From assembly GCA_013146195.2 (NCBI GenBank), contig CM028377.1:108106094-108170093 (forward strand): DNA of 64,000 nt, in the 5' to 3' direction. Below are positions 1 to 11,480 of the stretch, piece by piece (the stretch's first letter is position 1; each line of letters begins with the position of its first letter). The translations under genes and the position numbers were made by a program. The notes beneath the pieces were generated by a model. It had not been told where the DNA came from, ran no database searches, and saw nothing but the letters and a program-made list of their open reading frames with translations. This DNA comes from Codonopsis lanceolata. Lineage: Eukaryota; Streptophyta; Magnoliopsida; Asterales; Campanulaceae.

Positions 1-2
1 CT

Positions 3-284
3 CAATCAACAAGATAGACAATCCAAAGCATTAAAACCCTAAATTCATAATCTCCAAGAGTTGTCAAGAGTCGCAAGTTCAAGAACATTATTTGTTCCTA
101 AGGAGGCATAGATCATATTCAATTCTAGGCATAGGGCTCAATTCAATAGGATAGACAATTCATGGCATATGGAACCCTAGCAATCATAGTCTCCAAAAGT
201 TGTCCAAAATCTATTAGTCCAAGAACAATAGTTGTTCCTAAGGGGACATATAACACTTTTAATTCTAGGCATAGGACTCAATTA
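3..284. repeat. Two-unit tandem duplication, ~141 bp period
   Basis: The segment starting at 3 (CAATCAACAAGATAGACAAT) recurs in diverged form from 144 (CAATAGGATAGACAATTCAT). Both units share the phrases TTGTTCCTAAGG and AATTCTAGGCATAG in the same order. It is an internal duplication of the outer LTR. Confidence 0.75.
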
Positions 285-339
285 ATATGATGAATAAATT
301 ATTCCAATTCATCAATAATCATGGCATGGGCATGGTAGG

Positions 340-3160
340 TGTGACGACCCGACCCGGACCCCAATGCGAGATCCCGAGTCGCGCCGTCCAAATAATCAAT
401 TAAACAAGCATGCATAGGTAGGATCATAAAATTCATGTGGCAACGCAACATCATACATACAACAACTTCTGCCTACACTTGGCGGGAAGACAACCTAATT
501 TAAACAAGTCATCGGCGGCGTTGGTGGAACCCAACAACTACTCCTACAATTATTAACACACGCTTAATAACCTCACGGCCCACTAAAGAACATGCCGGAG
601 ACAATAACAACAACAATAAATAACGAGCTTTAGCGGAAGAAAACCGTAGTGAACCATAGCATATAAACAGGCTCGACATATAAGTCGGCTTACCAAAAGA
701 TTACAAGTTTAAAGTAGTTAAGTTACAACATCATTAAAACAACATAAACCCCAAGCCAAGTCTACATGACTTGCTTCCCAACGTCCTTACCAAAATAAAA
801 GTCTAAATAACCAAAGTCCAAAAGAGCAGCACTGCTAACACAAACAACCAAACGAGTACAAGCGAGAGTCTATCCGGAGGCCGTCTCCTCGGCTCGGATC
901 TAAGGAAAGACAAAGCAAACAAATAGGGTAAGTCGAAGACTTAGTAAGTTACAAAAATGCATGTTCATGTTATAGCATGACATTTATCTCACTTATAGCA
1001 CATGATCATCATATAGCACCTAGCATATAGTTCACGTAAGTGCGGGAAAGTAAATCATACAAGTAGGATATAATAGTCACGGCCGCTCAAGTAGTTCCCT
1101 GATAAACTTTATTATACTTTATCGTGCAACATTGATGCTCGTGAATGCATCAACTTTTATCAAGTACCACTCGTCTAGATAGCAAGCCAATGCGGCACTT
1201 AAGCGTGCGACAAGGGGCTACTTCCCAATTGCGATGATGGAGGTGTGTGTGAAGTCTAGGTGCGGCGATCCATAGCGACGAATCCCATAATTCGTGAAGG
1301 CGTGCATCGTCCCACCTTGACCCGATAAACAAACCAAATAATGCCAAATGGACTCAATGTGATGCACAAGTAGATATTTACTTGACTAAACCAATCAAAG
1401 ACCGAATTCGACAAGAGGCGAACTCGACGCCAAGTAGATATCAATCTCTACTATAAAATCATATCAAGGCAATTAAATTGCACAAAACCAACCTTTCATA
1501 GAAACTTGTTATAAACAATCAAACCAATCTCTTACTTGAGTAAACCAATCAAGCGGTGTCCAAACTTGTAGGATTGAAACTAGGGTTCAACACGTTCAAA
1601 TATTCCCTAAAGTCGACTCAGTTGAGTCTTTGCTCTAAATTCCCAAATTTGGAGAAATTGAAGCTATATGCTTCATAACCCAACCTAGGTCAATTCTAGG
1701 TTCAACAAGGTATTAAACTCACCAAGGCAATGCAAGGTGATCCAAGTTCATCATAGAGTCCAAAATTTAGAATAGAACACATAACACTTTCACAACATTT
1801 CAAGAAGGCATAACTAGGGCATTCTCATAAATCAACACTTCCAACATAAATATCATACGGGCTTTAACATGCTCAAAACCTTAAATAGACAAGATGGAAG
1901 AGTATAATAAACATTCATAGGTAGGAAATCATCCTAATCATGCTCCTAGCAAGCTCACAACTTCAACATACAAGAATATAGCATATGAAGCATACAAGTG
2001 CCCTCATTGACCTCAACCAACATAGACTTTGCTTCCTTAGGGTCAATGAGAACTAAAAGAAGAAGAAGATAAAGAAGGTAACTTACAAGTTATTCACCAA
2101 AGAAGGAAATAGAAGAAACTATTCGGATGGAAATGCTCCCCTTGATGAGCTCTTCAACTTTAATGAAAGGCTCTTGGGCAATGGATGAATGGATGGTTGA
2201 AGATGAAGGGTTTAGCTCCAAGCCATGGAAGAACCTTGAGAGAGAGATGAAATTCGTTTTTGGAAGAGAGGGTGAAAATGAGGGTCAAAAATGGATTTGG
2301 GGCTTATATTGGTCTAATTCTTGAGTGGGACATGTGTCAACCACTTGTGGTCCCTTTGAGATTCTTAGGATAAGGTTTGGATGATCAACAAGCCTGTAAT
2401 CCATCATTAAAATTAGCTAGGGATGTTAGGACTTAAGTAGGAAGGGTTAGGAGGTTTAGGATAGGTTTAAGTAGGGGTTTGAAGTGTACAAATCGTCAAA
2501 TTCGAAACAGGGAGAAAATCAACCCGTAGCGACAAAGCCAGTGAGGCGGGCGCCTCACCCAAGTCCATGCGACGCCTCAAGCCTCACAGGGCTTCTCCCA
2601 AGTTCGTCCATTTTGAACTTGCTCTCAGGCGCCTCCCGTGCGGCGCTCGGCTCCCGAATGTCTAAAACTTGATTCAAACTTGATCTAAATGGTCCCAAAC
2701 TTTTGGGCAACCATTCTAAGGTCTAACCCTACTCAAACAAGTCGGAAACGCACCCGAACAACCCCCGGAACAAGCTAGGACAAGGCGCGAACCACGCGAC
2801 GAATGAACAACGGATTAAACTCAAATCAAACGCCAATCAAACTAGGATGTCTTGGGCATGAAAAAGGTTTGTTTCAACTTGATTAAGACTTGAATATAAA
2901 GCTAAGAACTCAACGAACACTTCGCACGTCGAAATAGAAGCAATTACGAGCAATGTGAGGAAATCACTAAGGCTAAATTCAACGCGATCAAACCGGCGAT
3001 TCTACAAACAAGTTTATATGCTTCTAAACATGTTATGGACTTCTAGAATGATCTATGAATGATTCTAAAACATTTATATAACAAGTAAACATGCTCACAA
3101 TCAACCAAGAAAGTAAGAAGACAAGTATAGAATGCACATGCAAGAATACGGGGCGTTACA
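340..3160 (+). mobile_element. Solo LTR, family A, nested in another family-A LTR
   Basis: It begins TGTGACGACCCGACCCGG and ends GGGGCGTTACA, so it has the TG...CA termini of an LTR. It is flanked by a perfect 5-bp duplication, GTAGG at 335-339 and 3161-3165. Its 2821 bp contain no gag or pol, and the short ORFs inside show no recognisable domain. A copy with matching termini and similar length lies at 53394-56280. GC-rich couplets lie at 2547-2650. A solo LTR left by intra-element recombination is the simplest explanation; a terminal-repeat-free non-autonomous element is less likely. Confidence 0.85.
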
Positions 3161-4416
3161 GTAGGAGCATGGGAGTTACAAGAAGAGGGGAAAACATGGC
3201 AATTCTAGCATTCATCCTAAGGGGAATCGATAGCTTACCTTCACCAAGGAAAAGGAAGGTTGGAGTACAAGGTAATCGGATGGAATCGTTCTCCTCGTCG
3301 GTAGCTTCACTCCGGTGGTCTCGGTTTGGCAAACGGAGGTCGGGAGCCCAATCTAGAGGAGAGACACACACTAATCTCACCTATTCTACACACTACACAC
3401 ACCAACCATGGCAGAGAGAGGAGAAAATCTGATAATGGGGTTTAAGGTTAAGTCAACAAGAGGGCCTTTATATACCTTGCATGGATTTGGTGGAATTCCA
3501 AATGTCAAGAGGAGAAGAGTGGTGGAATCCACATGTCCAAAGGAGGTGGCTTGAGATTAGGACTAATCTAGCTTAATTAGGGTTTAATAGGTTGGATTAG
3601 GACCAATTAGGAAGGGGGTTTAAGTGGTAATTTGGATCACAAAAGCTGGAAGGAAGAAAATCCCGTAGAGCTGAACAGAGAGTGAGGCGGGCGCCTCAAG
3701 CCAAGCCATGCGGCCGCCTCAGATGCTGGGAATGGTTCCCTTTTTCATTTGCTCTCAGTATTTGGGGCGGGCGCCTCACTCGAGCCATGCGGCCGCCTGA
3801 ACTTCTGGAGCATCAAAACTTGACCTAAACAAGTCCTAAATGGTCCCAAGCTCATGGGCAACCATTCTAGGTCTAACACAACTCAAAACATGTCCGAAAT
3901 ACACCGAACATCACGAACAAGGTAGGACAAGGCTCGAGTCAGCGACGATTGGTTGACGAATCAAACCGGATCAAAGCGTTAATAAAACTAGGGTAACTTG
4001 GGCATGGAAAGGATTGTTTAATCATGGTTATGACTTGAATACAAGTCCGGGAACTCAAGGAACAATTCGCACGCCGAAATACGAGCAAAAACGGAGATCG
4101 GGAAATCGCTAAGGCCAAAACAAAGCGGGAAGGTTTCTACACTTCCATTCAAGTTTACTATGATCAAGGCGAGTGTTCTAAGTCATCTACGGACGACAAT
4201 AGAACCCTAACAAGTCTCGGTTGAGTGCAAATCATGCTAAGGCAACGCTCAAGGCATAACGGCAAGGTATGCTAAGCATAGAAGGTATTCAAGCAACTAG
4301 GCACGTAATATTCCAGTGTGAACATGACAGGGACAATTAGAAGCGTCTAACATGTTAAGGTATAATACAAGCATGTTATTAAGGCAATAAACAAGTAATG
4401 GGTTTGGGTTCTCACA

Positions 4417-5605
4417 GGCTGCTCGGGAACGCTTTGTCGTTGATCTTAGTGCCAAGGTTGCCTCCATGAATACCGATATGAGCTGTCTTATGATTTTTGG
4501 GAAGAAGTACAAGGAGGAGGAGTTTAATGAGAAGGGATTTAAAGTCGTTATTAAAGAAGTTATGCAATTATTTGCGACTCCTAATCTCGGCGACTTTCCT
4601 TACGCTGCTTGATCTTCAAGGATTAACGCGGCGCATGAAGGCTACTGCAGATGTGTTTGATGAATTTTTGGAGAAGGTTATTGAGGAGCATTGTGAATCA
4701 AAGAACCAAGGGAAAACTAAAGATTTTGTTGATACCATGATGTCCATAATGAAATCTGGTGGAGGAGATTTTCAGATTGATCGCACCCATATTAAAGCTA
4801 CCATGCTGGTGATCACTCTCTTTGGTTCCTAAATAATTGTTCTTTTTTTTTCGTCAATTCCAAAAAAATACTGTTTCCATTTAGCTACTAAAGGTGTTCA
4901 TGAATTTGATTTGGTATTTCTATTTAGCTCTGATTTGAACTTGACGCCTTTTTTTAATTACATTGAATGTGTGATCTTAATTTCTTGGCAGGATATGCTT
5001 GCTGGATCAATGGACACCTCGACAACAGCGATTGATTGGCTAATGGAAGATCTTATAAAGCATCCGAGAGTGATGAAGAAAGTTCAAAAAGAGTTGGAAG
5101 AAGTAGTAGGCTTGGAAAGGATGGTTGAGGAATCAGACTTAGAGAAATTAGAATACTTGGATATAGTTGTATAGGAATCCTTTAGGCTCCATCCTGTGGC
5201 ACCGCTACTTCTTCCCCACGAGGCCATGGAGGACTGCACCATTGACGGCTACCATATACCTAAGAAGTCGCGAGTCATGGTAAATGTATGGGCCATCGGA
5301 CGAGACCCAAATGTTTGGGCTGAACCTGAGAAGTTCTTCCCAGAGAGATTTGTTGGAAGTGACATAGATCTTCGGGACGTGATTTCCACTTCTCCCATTT
5401 GGCTCAGGGAGAAGGGGATGTCCCTATGCAATTTGGTCTAACAATGGTTCAGCTAGTGGTGGCTCGGTTGGTACACAATCGCTTTGATTGGGAGCTTCCG
5501 AATAATACTTCGCCAACAGCATTGGGCATGACTGAGGAGTTTGGTCTCGTAGTTACTAGAGCTAATCATCTATTGACAATTCCCAGTTATCGCCTACGCA
5601 AATAA
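4417..5605 (+). pseudogene. Cytochrome P450 (CYP736A/CYP71-type) pseudogene, 5' part removed by an LTR insertion
   Basis: This is a close relative of the intact P450 at 37790-39466, in the opposite orientation. Exon 1 starts abruptly at 4417 at the LTR border, about residue 160 of the protein, and runs to 4808. An intron (GT 4809 to AG 4991) leads to exon 2 (4992-5605). Small deletions near 4596-4610 shift the frame and create a stop at 4610-4612. A lysine codon has become TAG at 5172-5174, just before the ExxR motif. Single-base losses around 5375-5425 destroy the reading of the FGSGRRGCPG heme loop. The I-helix AGSMDTS motif and FFPERF are still readable. No functional P450 can be made from this locus. 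Confidence 0.93.
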
Positions 5606-5752
5606 TGAAGTTACTAAAGGATATGAAGCTATTCTGTTGATATTCATGGCATGAACAAAGTGCAACCAAATCATAAGCTTCTAATTATTTGTGTCTACTT
5701 AAGTTAAGGGTTAGCGAGTGTAATTTCATTAATCCTTCTTCTTATTGGAGTC

Positions 5753-5936
5753 TGTTAGGTTGGTTACTATTTTTATATATAGCTTTGTTTCTTCTTCGTT
5801 ACTGTAAGAGACAATACATATAAGACTAATTCTTCTTCTCAAAATTCTTCAATTCAAGGAATTAATTAATCTCTAAATTCCAATTACCCAACAACAGGAT
5901 TCATTCAACTTTGTATTTGAACATGGTATCAGAGCA
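5753..5936 (+). mobile_element. Copia LTR (~171 bp) with initiator-tRNA primer-binding site
   Basis: TGGTATCAGAGCA at 5924-5936 matches the common plant Ty1-copia primer-binding site (initiator Met tRNA). The LTR end is TTTGAACA at 5916-5923. The proposed LTR start TGTTAGG at 5753 is an inference from typical copia LTR beginnings. The corresponding interval of the inverted copy (37465-37635) has the same length. It lies in the 3' flank of the P450 pseudogene. Confidence 0.6.
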
Positions 5937-6048
5937 TTGAACTTTGATTCCAAAATCTTCTTCCGTTCGTTTCTCCTTGTAACTCTCTTGTTTCTCTTAT
6001 CCCTTTAAAACCAATTCTTGATCTTAATCTTTCTCTCTATTGCCCATC

Positions 6049-7142
6049 ATGACTGATTCCACCTTTGATAGTAAGAATGGAAAAACTCAAGATACCAAAA
6101 CAATAATCGATGACTACTATCTTCTAGAACCCTCCTTACAATTAACCTCGCCACCCTTTCTACCTTCATCCCAATGATCACCCGGAATGATCCTTATCTC
6201 AAAAGTTCTATCGATTTCAATTTCAATCAATGGAAGATTTCGTTATCGCCTTGTTCCGCCAAAAACAAAGTTGGCATGATCAATGGCTCTAATAGGAAAC
6301 CTACTCCCCATCCAAGTATGTAAGCGAGGAGAGATACAACAACATGGTTGTTTCTTGGCTACTAAATGCTGTTAATACAGAAATTGTAAGAGCATAGTCT
6401 ACTTCTACTTTCATGAAATATGGGAGGATATTATTAGATTCCCCAAAGTGATGCTCCTAAGATCTTCCAAACTTTCGAAAAACATTATGCTCAGACTCAA
6501 GGTAATTTGAATATCAATGCCTATTTTACTAAATTTAGAGGGCTATGGGATGAGTTAACAAATCTTCTTCCCCCAGTGTACGTGCTCAAGATGACCATGA
6601 CCATATTACCAAATTAACTCAATTACTAATGGGCCTTTCTAAGAAATACAATGATGTTAGGGGTCAAATACTTAGGATGAATCCTCTTCCTTCTGTGGCC
6701 AAGGCAGTATCTATGTTGATTCAAGAAGAAGGCCAAAGATTGCAAACCAATAATATAAATTTTGAGAGAATGTCCTCTGCCTTGATGGGCAAAATCAACT
6801 CTAGTCCAGACAACAACAAGTGCTCCAAAGGCAAGTCAACTGGTGGATATCAAGCTCCCTCTACTAAAGGTTTCTTTTGTGATCATTGCCATGTAGATTC
6901 TCATTCAAAAGACAAGTGTTTCTTCCTTATTGGCTTTCCTGAATGGCATCCTTTATTTGGAACCAAACCCGACCCTGCTAAAATGCCAAGGAATAAAGGT
7001 AAAAAAAAAAAAAAAAAAACAATGCTGCTATCAACAACACCACTGTTTAAAAGCCCACCAAAACTGTTGAAAGCAAAGCACTACCAATAACCTCTTCACT
7101 TCTGAACAATATCTTTAACTCATAAACCCACTGAACAATGTG
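6049..7142 (+). pseudogene. Ty1-copia gag fragment, frame-disrupted
   Basis: It reads from the ATG at 6049 and is homologous to the longer gag reading frame at 36275-37348. Several indels break the first half. The part from 6629 to about 7000 is open and ends in a CCHC zinc knuckle (C-x2-C-x4-H-x4-C, near residues 84-98 of that stretch). A run of 19 A around 7000-7018 follows. It belongs to the Retrotran_gag_3/UBN2 type of plant copia gag, which packages element RNA. No protease, integrase or RT follows, so the element was truncated. Similarity to the right-hand copy ends near 7142. Confidence 0.85.
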
Positions 7143-7625
7143 GAAAATGTTAGCGCCAAGGTCTTTGCATCATAGTGCCCGATCAAATCGGTTACATGGA
7201 TTCTAATGGGGCATGACGGTCACACTTATTGCATTTAATAGGGCCTTGCGGCCGCAAGGGTTTTAGGCCTTGCGTCCGTAAGGTCGGCAGAATGTTTGAT
7301 CCGTTTTCTGCTTCCCAACTTTAGGCATTTTTTCAGTTTAGTCCTTCTGTTATGTTCCGTTAGTTCTGTTTCTTTCCTGCACTCTGAAAATTCTACACAA
7401 ACTCTAAACTAAAATATTAGAAACAAATAAATACAACACTACGATGTTTTTCTCCCCCAAACTTGAATTATGGCATATTCAAATTTAAATTAAATGTCCA
7501 TAATTAAATAAGACGGAGAACAACATATTTAAATTATACTACGAAAGCAGATAAAATTCGTCAAAGTGGGTTGCCTCCCACCTAGCGCACTTGTTTAACG
7601 TCTTTGGCTCGACCTAACTGCAAAC

Positions 7626-8891
7626 CTAATCTCTCGGAGGTTCATTGTCAGAGAGACGAATAAGTTCTATTGTTCTCTCAATTGACATGGGTTCAAGGTA
7701 CGGTTTGAGTCGATGACCATTAACTTTAAAAATTTCATTGGTCTTTGGGTTTTTAATATCAATCGCTCCATGAGGATAAATTCGAATTATAATGAAAGGA
7801 CCAGACCATTTTGATTTTAATTTTCTGGGAAATAATCTGAGTCTAGAATTAAAAAGAAGTACTTTTAATCCTGGACGAAACATCTTGTTGGCTAATCCCA
7901 TATCATGGTATTTCTTGGTCTTTTCTTTGTAAGTTTTAGCATTCTCATACGAATTTAACATATGCTCTTCTAATTCATTCAACTGGAAAAGTCTTTCTTC
8001 ACCAGCCAAAGTTAAATCGAAGTTAAGAGCTTTAACTGCCCAATAAGCCTTGTGTTCAATCTCAACTGGCAAATGACAAACTTTTCCATACACCATCCGA
8101 TAAGGACTCATTCCTATTGGGGTCTTATATGTCGTGGGGTATGCCTAAAGAGCATCTTTGAGTTTAGGCTCCCAATCTTTACGATTTAGTCTCACAGTCT
8201 TTTCTAAGACTGCTTTTATCTGTCTGTTACCCACTTCTACTTGGCCAGAAGTCTGAGGATGATATGGTGTAGCTAACTTGTGAGTTACACCATATTTTCT
8301 AAGGATTGAATTTAGCAATCTATTAGTGAAGTGTGTTCCTTGATCACTAATTATCGCCCTCGGTACTCCAAACCGAGCAAAAATATCCTTCAAAAATTTG
8401 ACAATAGTTTTTCCATCATTATTTCTAGTACCAATAGCTTCTATCCATTTAGACACATAATCAACAGCGACTAAAATATACTCACAACCATTAGACACCG
8501 GAAAAGGACCCATAAAATCAATACCCAAACATAAAAAATTTCAACAACTATATTCATATGCAAGGGCATTTCATCCCTTTTACCAATTCCACCAGTTTTT
8601 TGACATTTATAACAAGTTTTGTAAAATATGTCATAGTCTCTAAAAACAGTAGGCCAATATAATCCAGATTGCATAATTTTTCTAGCAATTGTATTACCAC
8701 TAAAATGACCACCACAAGAGTATTCGTGACAGAATGCCATAATACTTTGTTGGTCTTGTTTCTGGAACACATCTCCTGATTATAGAATCTGAACACATTT
8801 TATATAAATGTGGTTCTTCCTAAAAATAATGTTTTGCATCTGTTAAAAATTTCTTTCGTTGATAAAAATCAAAGTCAGGATTGATAATATC
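7626..8891 (-). pseudogene. Gypsy integrase (Athila-like), broken by stops and frameshift
   Basis: The minus strand encodes an H2C2-type segment (8471-8800, with CYKCQK) running in shifted frame into the catalytic core. Core residues are visible: D in GIDFMGP, D in SDQGTHF and E in GQVEVGN, so the DDE triad is retained. A stop (TAG) near 8144-8146 replaces a tryptophan codon before the C-terminal part that opens with MSPYRMVYGK. The reading frame ends at 7626. Integrase would insert element cDNA into chromosomes. The stop and the upstream frameshift make this copy non-functional. Confidence 0.9.
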
Positions 8892-9153
8892 TAGGGGTGT
8901 AAATCGGAACCACCGAACCATGGAACCGAACCGAACCAAACCAAACCAGTCGGTTTGGTTCGGTTTTGGTCGAAGACGGTTCGGTTTCGGTTTCAAAAAT
9001 TAGAAAACCACGCGGCTCGGTTCGGTTCACAGTTTTTGATATCGAACCAAACCAAGCCGAACCGAACCAAACCATCCTATATATTTTTATATATTTATTA
9101 TATAATATATATTATATTACATTTATTAACTATTTTAAACCATTGATTTATTC

Positions 9154-9219
<66 letters not shown>

Positions 9220-9593
9220 AAAATGGATACTAAACCAAACAAAATCTTGATTATTGGAGAACTATTATTTCTTCAATTGTTTGTGTTTATTTTAGAATTT
9301 GTATTGTTTTATTTATGATAATTTGTTGTTAGTAGGTTATTTCCTAATTTTAATGTTTATTCTAAATTAAAATCTTATTTTTATTGTTATTTTTAATGTT
9401 GGTTAATTTCATTAAACATAATTTATATAAACCACAAAACCGAACCAAACCAAACCAAACCGAGTGGTTCGGTTCGGTTCGGTTCCAAGTCTTGCTTGGT
9501 TCGGTTCGGTTTGAGATTTTTGGAACCACTAGGAGGCGGTTCGGTTTGTGGTTTTGGCATAAACCAAACCAAACCGAACCACTTACACCCCTA
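8892..9593. mobile_element. hAT-type MITE, 702 bp, rich in AACCGAACC repeats
   Basis: The inverted termini are TAGGGGTGTAA at 8892-8902 and TTACACCCCTA at 9583-9593. The flanking 8-bp duplication is perfect: ATAATATC at 8884-8891 and 9594-9601. An 8-bp duplication with this terminal motif points to the hAT superfamily. Both subterminal regions are packed with AACCGAACC/GGTTCGGTT repeats in opposite orientation. The centre is AT-rich and has no transposase. The element interrupts the gypsy pol between RNase H and integrase, and the frame resumes when one TSD copy and the element are skipped. Confidence 0.93.
9156..9215. repeat. (TA)n microsatellite inside the MITE
   Basis: An uninterrupted run of about 30 TA dinucleotides in the AT-rich centre of the hAT MITE. 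It is likely to vary in length between individuals. Confidence 0.95.
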
Positions 9594-9601
9594 ATAATAT
9601 C

Positions 9602-11080
9602 AGATACATAATAATTGGCATAATCAGCATACCAAGGATCTAAATCTTTAACTGCTAATAATTGTTCATCAGGGAAGTCTTCATTTACCAGGATTTTATT
9701 ATCAAGAAATTGACGCTCAAGCAGGGGTAAAAATTCCAACCTAGACAAATGGTCGGCTACAACGTTTTCCGTTCCCTTTTTATCTTTAACAGTAATGTCA
9801 AATTCTTGTAATAATAACATCCATCTTACGAGTCTAGGATTTGCCTCTTTCTTACTCAAAAGATATTTTAGAACTGCATGATCAGAGAATATGATAACTT
9901 TTGATCCTAACAAATATGGTCTAAACTTTTCTAATGCGTACACAACTGCTAAAAATTCTTTTTCCGTGGTTGTATAATTAAGTTGTGCATCATTCAATGT
10001 TCTACTAGCATAATGAATTACATGCGGTTTCTTGTCTACCCTTTGTCCTAACACAGCTCCAATTGCAAAATCTGAAGCATCACACATGATCTCGAAAGGG
10101 AGAGACCAATCGGGGCTGGTTAAAATTGGGGCTGATCTCAATCGTTCTTTTAATAAATTAAATGTATTCAAGCATTCTTGATCAAAAATGAATTCGGTAT
10201 CTTTTGCCAACAGATTACATAAATGTTTACATATTTTTGAAAAATCTTTTATAAATCTTCTATAAAAACATGTATGTCCTAGAAAACTTCTAACACGTTT
10301 GACATAAGCTGGAGGAGGTAGTTGTGATATAACTTCAATTTTAGCCTTATCGACTTCAATTCATTTGTTAGACACAACATGACCTAAGACAATTTCATGT
10401 TTAACCATGAAATGACTTTTCTCCCAACTTAGAGTCAAATTAGTTTCGTAACATCTTTTCAAAACCGAAGTGAGATTTTCTAGGCAATGGTCAAAAGAAT
10501 TCTCAAATACTGAAAAATCATCCATAAATACTTCGACACATCTTTCCACTAAATCTGAAAATATAGAAATCATACATCTTTGAAAAGTAGCTGGGGCATT
10601 GCAAAGTCCAAATGGCATTCTCCTAAATGCAAAGGTACCAAAGGGACATGTAAAAGTGGTTTTCTCTTGGTCTTCGAGTGCTACTGGGATTTGATTGTAG
10701 CCAGAGAAACCGTCAAGAAAACAATAATATTCATGACCAACCAGTCTTTCAAGGATTTGATCAATAAATGGCAAGGGAAAGTGGTCTTTCCTAGTTGCCG
10801 CATTTAATTTCCTCAAATCTATGCACATTCTATAACCAGTGATAGTTCATGTGGGAACTAATTCATCTTTATCATTCTTAACAACTGTAATTCCTGATTT
10901 CTTAGAAACTACTTGGACTGGACTAACCCATTTACTATCTGATATTGGATAAATTATACCTACATCAAGAAGATTAAGTATTTCTTTTCTTACTGCTTCT
11001 TCCATGTGAGGGTTAAGTCTTCTTTGTCTTTCTCTAGAAGGTTTACTACCTTCTTCTAAATGAATTTTATGCATACACAT
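9602..11080 (-). pseudogene. Gypsy reverse transcriptase and RNase H (Athila-like)
   Basis: The N-terminal RT part (11080-10847) precedes the RT core (10828-10361). The core shows CIDLRKLNAAT, the MPFGLCNAPATFQR block and the catalytic FMDDF box. A stop separates it from the RNase H part (10210-9602). There, CDASDFAIGAVLGQ, YTTTEKEFLAVVYALEKFR and the SDHAVLKYLL motif give the acidic RNase H residues. The product would copy element RNA into DNA. Stops at the segment junctions and the MITE at 9593 abolish a full polyprotein. Homology is clear across the whole stretch. Confidence 0.92.
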
Positions 11081-11480
11081 AGAATGACTAATTCCTTTTA
11101 AATCTACTAAGGACCAACCTATTGCTTCTCTATGTGTCTATAAAACTTTTAGCAGGCTTGCTTCTTGTTCTTCTGTTAAATCTGCAGCAATTATAACAGG
11201 TAAAGTTTTACCTTCCCCTAAAAATGCATATTTTAAATGAGATGGTAATGGCTTTAATTCTACTTCAGGAGGAGATTTAACAGACAGAACAAATTCAGGA
11301 ATTTCAGGTTTCCTTATCTCTTCTTTCGCTTTCTCCTTAGAGTTTTCTACTTTTTCTTCATCTATTTTTATTTCATCAAAAACAGATTTTGGACTTTCCA
11401 CATCTTCTTCTTTATTATTTTCATTTTCCTCTATTTTATCAGCACTATTTTCTGATCCAGCCTCTTCCAATTTGTTTTTA
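11081..11480 (-). pseudogene. Acidic linker between gypsy protease and RT
   Basis: An open minus-strand frame (11470-11138) is rich in Glu, Asp and Lys and has no recognised domain apart from a short ELKPLPSHLKYAFLG motif. That motif is found just before RT in Athila-type polyproteins. The frame continues into the protease-side sequence across the Helitron. If 11481-14308 is skipped, codons on both sides stay in phase. A single TAA at 14368-14370 lies upstream. Confidence 0.85.

Larger units (their letters stand above)
1..4416 (+). mobile_element. Outer family-A LTR (3' portion), interrupted by an inner copy
   Basis: The right terminus at 4411-4416 reads CTCACA after a GGGTTTGGGTT stretch. 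This matches, in reverse, the terminus of the family-A LTR at 49316-56676. The left terminus lies outside the window. The inner LTR at 340-3160 sits inside it with its own target-site duplication. No coding region is seen. GC-rich couplets at 3684-3800 resemble those of the other copies. The element ends exactly inside exon 1 of the P450 pseudogene. The predicted 5-bp duplication GGCTG (4417-4421) also occurs at the equivalent point of the intact P450 (38986-38990, minus). Large solo LTR of a gypsy element is the best reading; the lineage (Tekay/Del-like) is only a guess. Confidence 0.75.

Noticed and set aside
3091..3432. 113-codon frame spanning the right border of the inner LTR.
   Set aside because: It crosses a transposon junction and has no recognisable domain.
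8875..9611. Several overlapping open frames in the AACCGAACC-rich region.
   Set aside because: They are by-products of the repeat, which is open in several frames; the element is a non-coding MITE.
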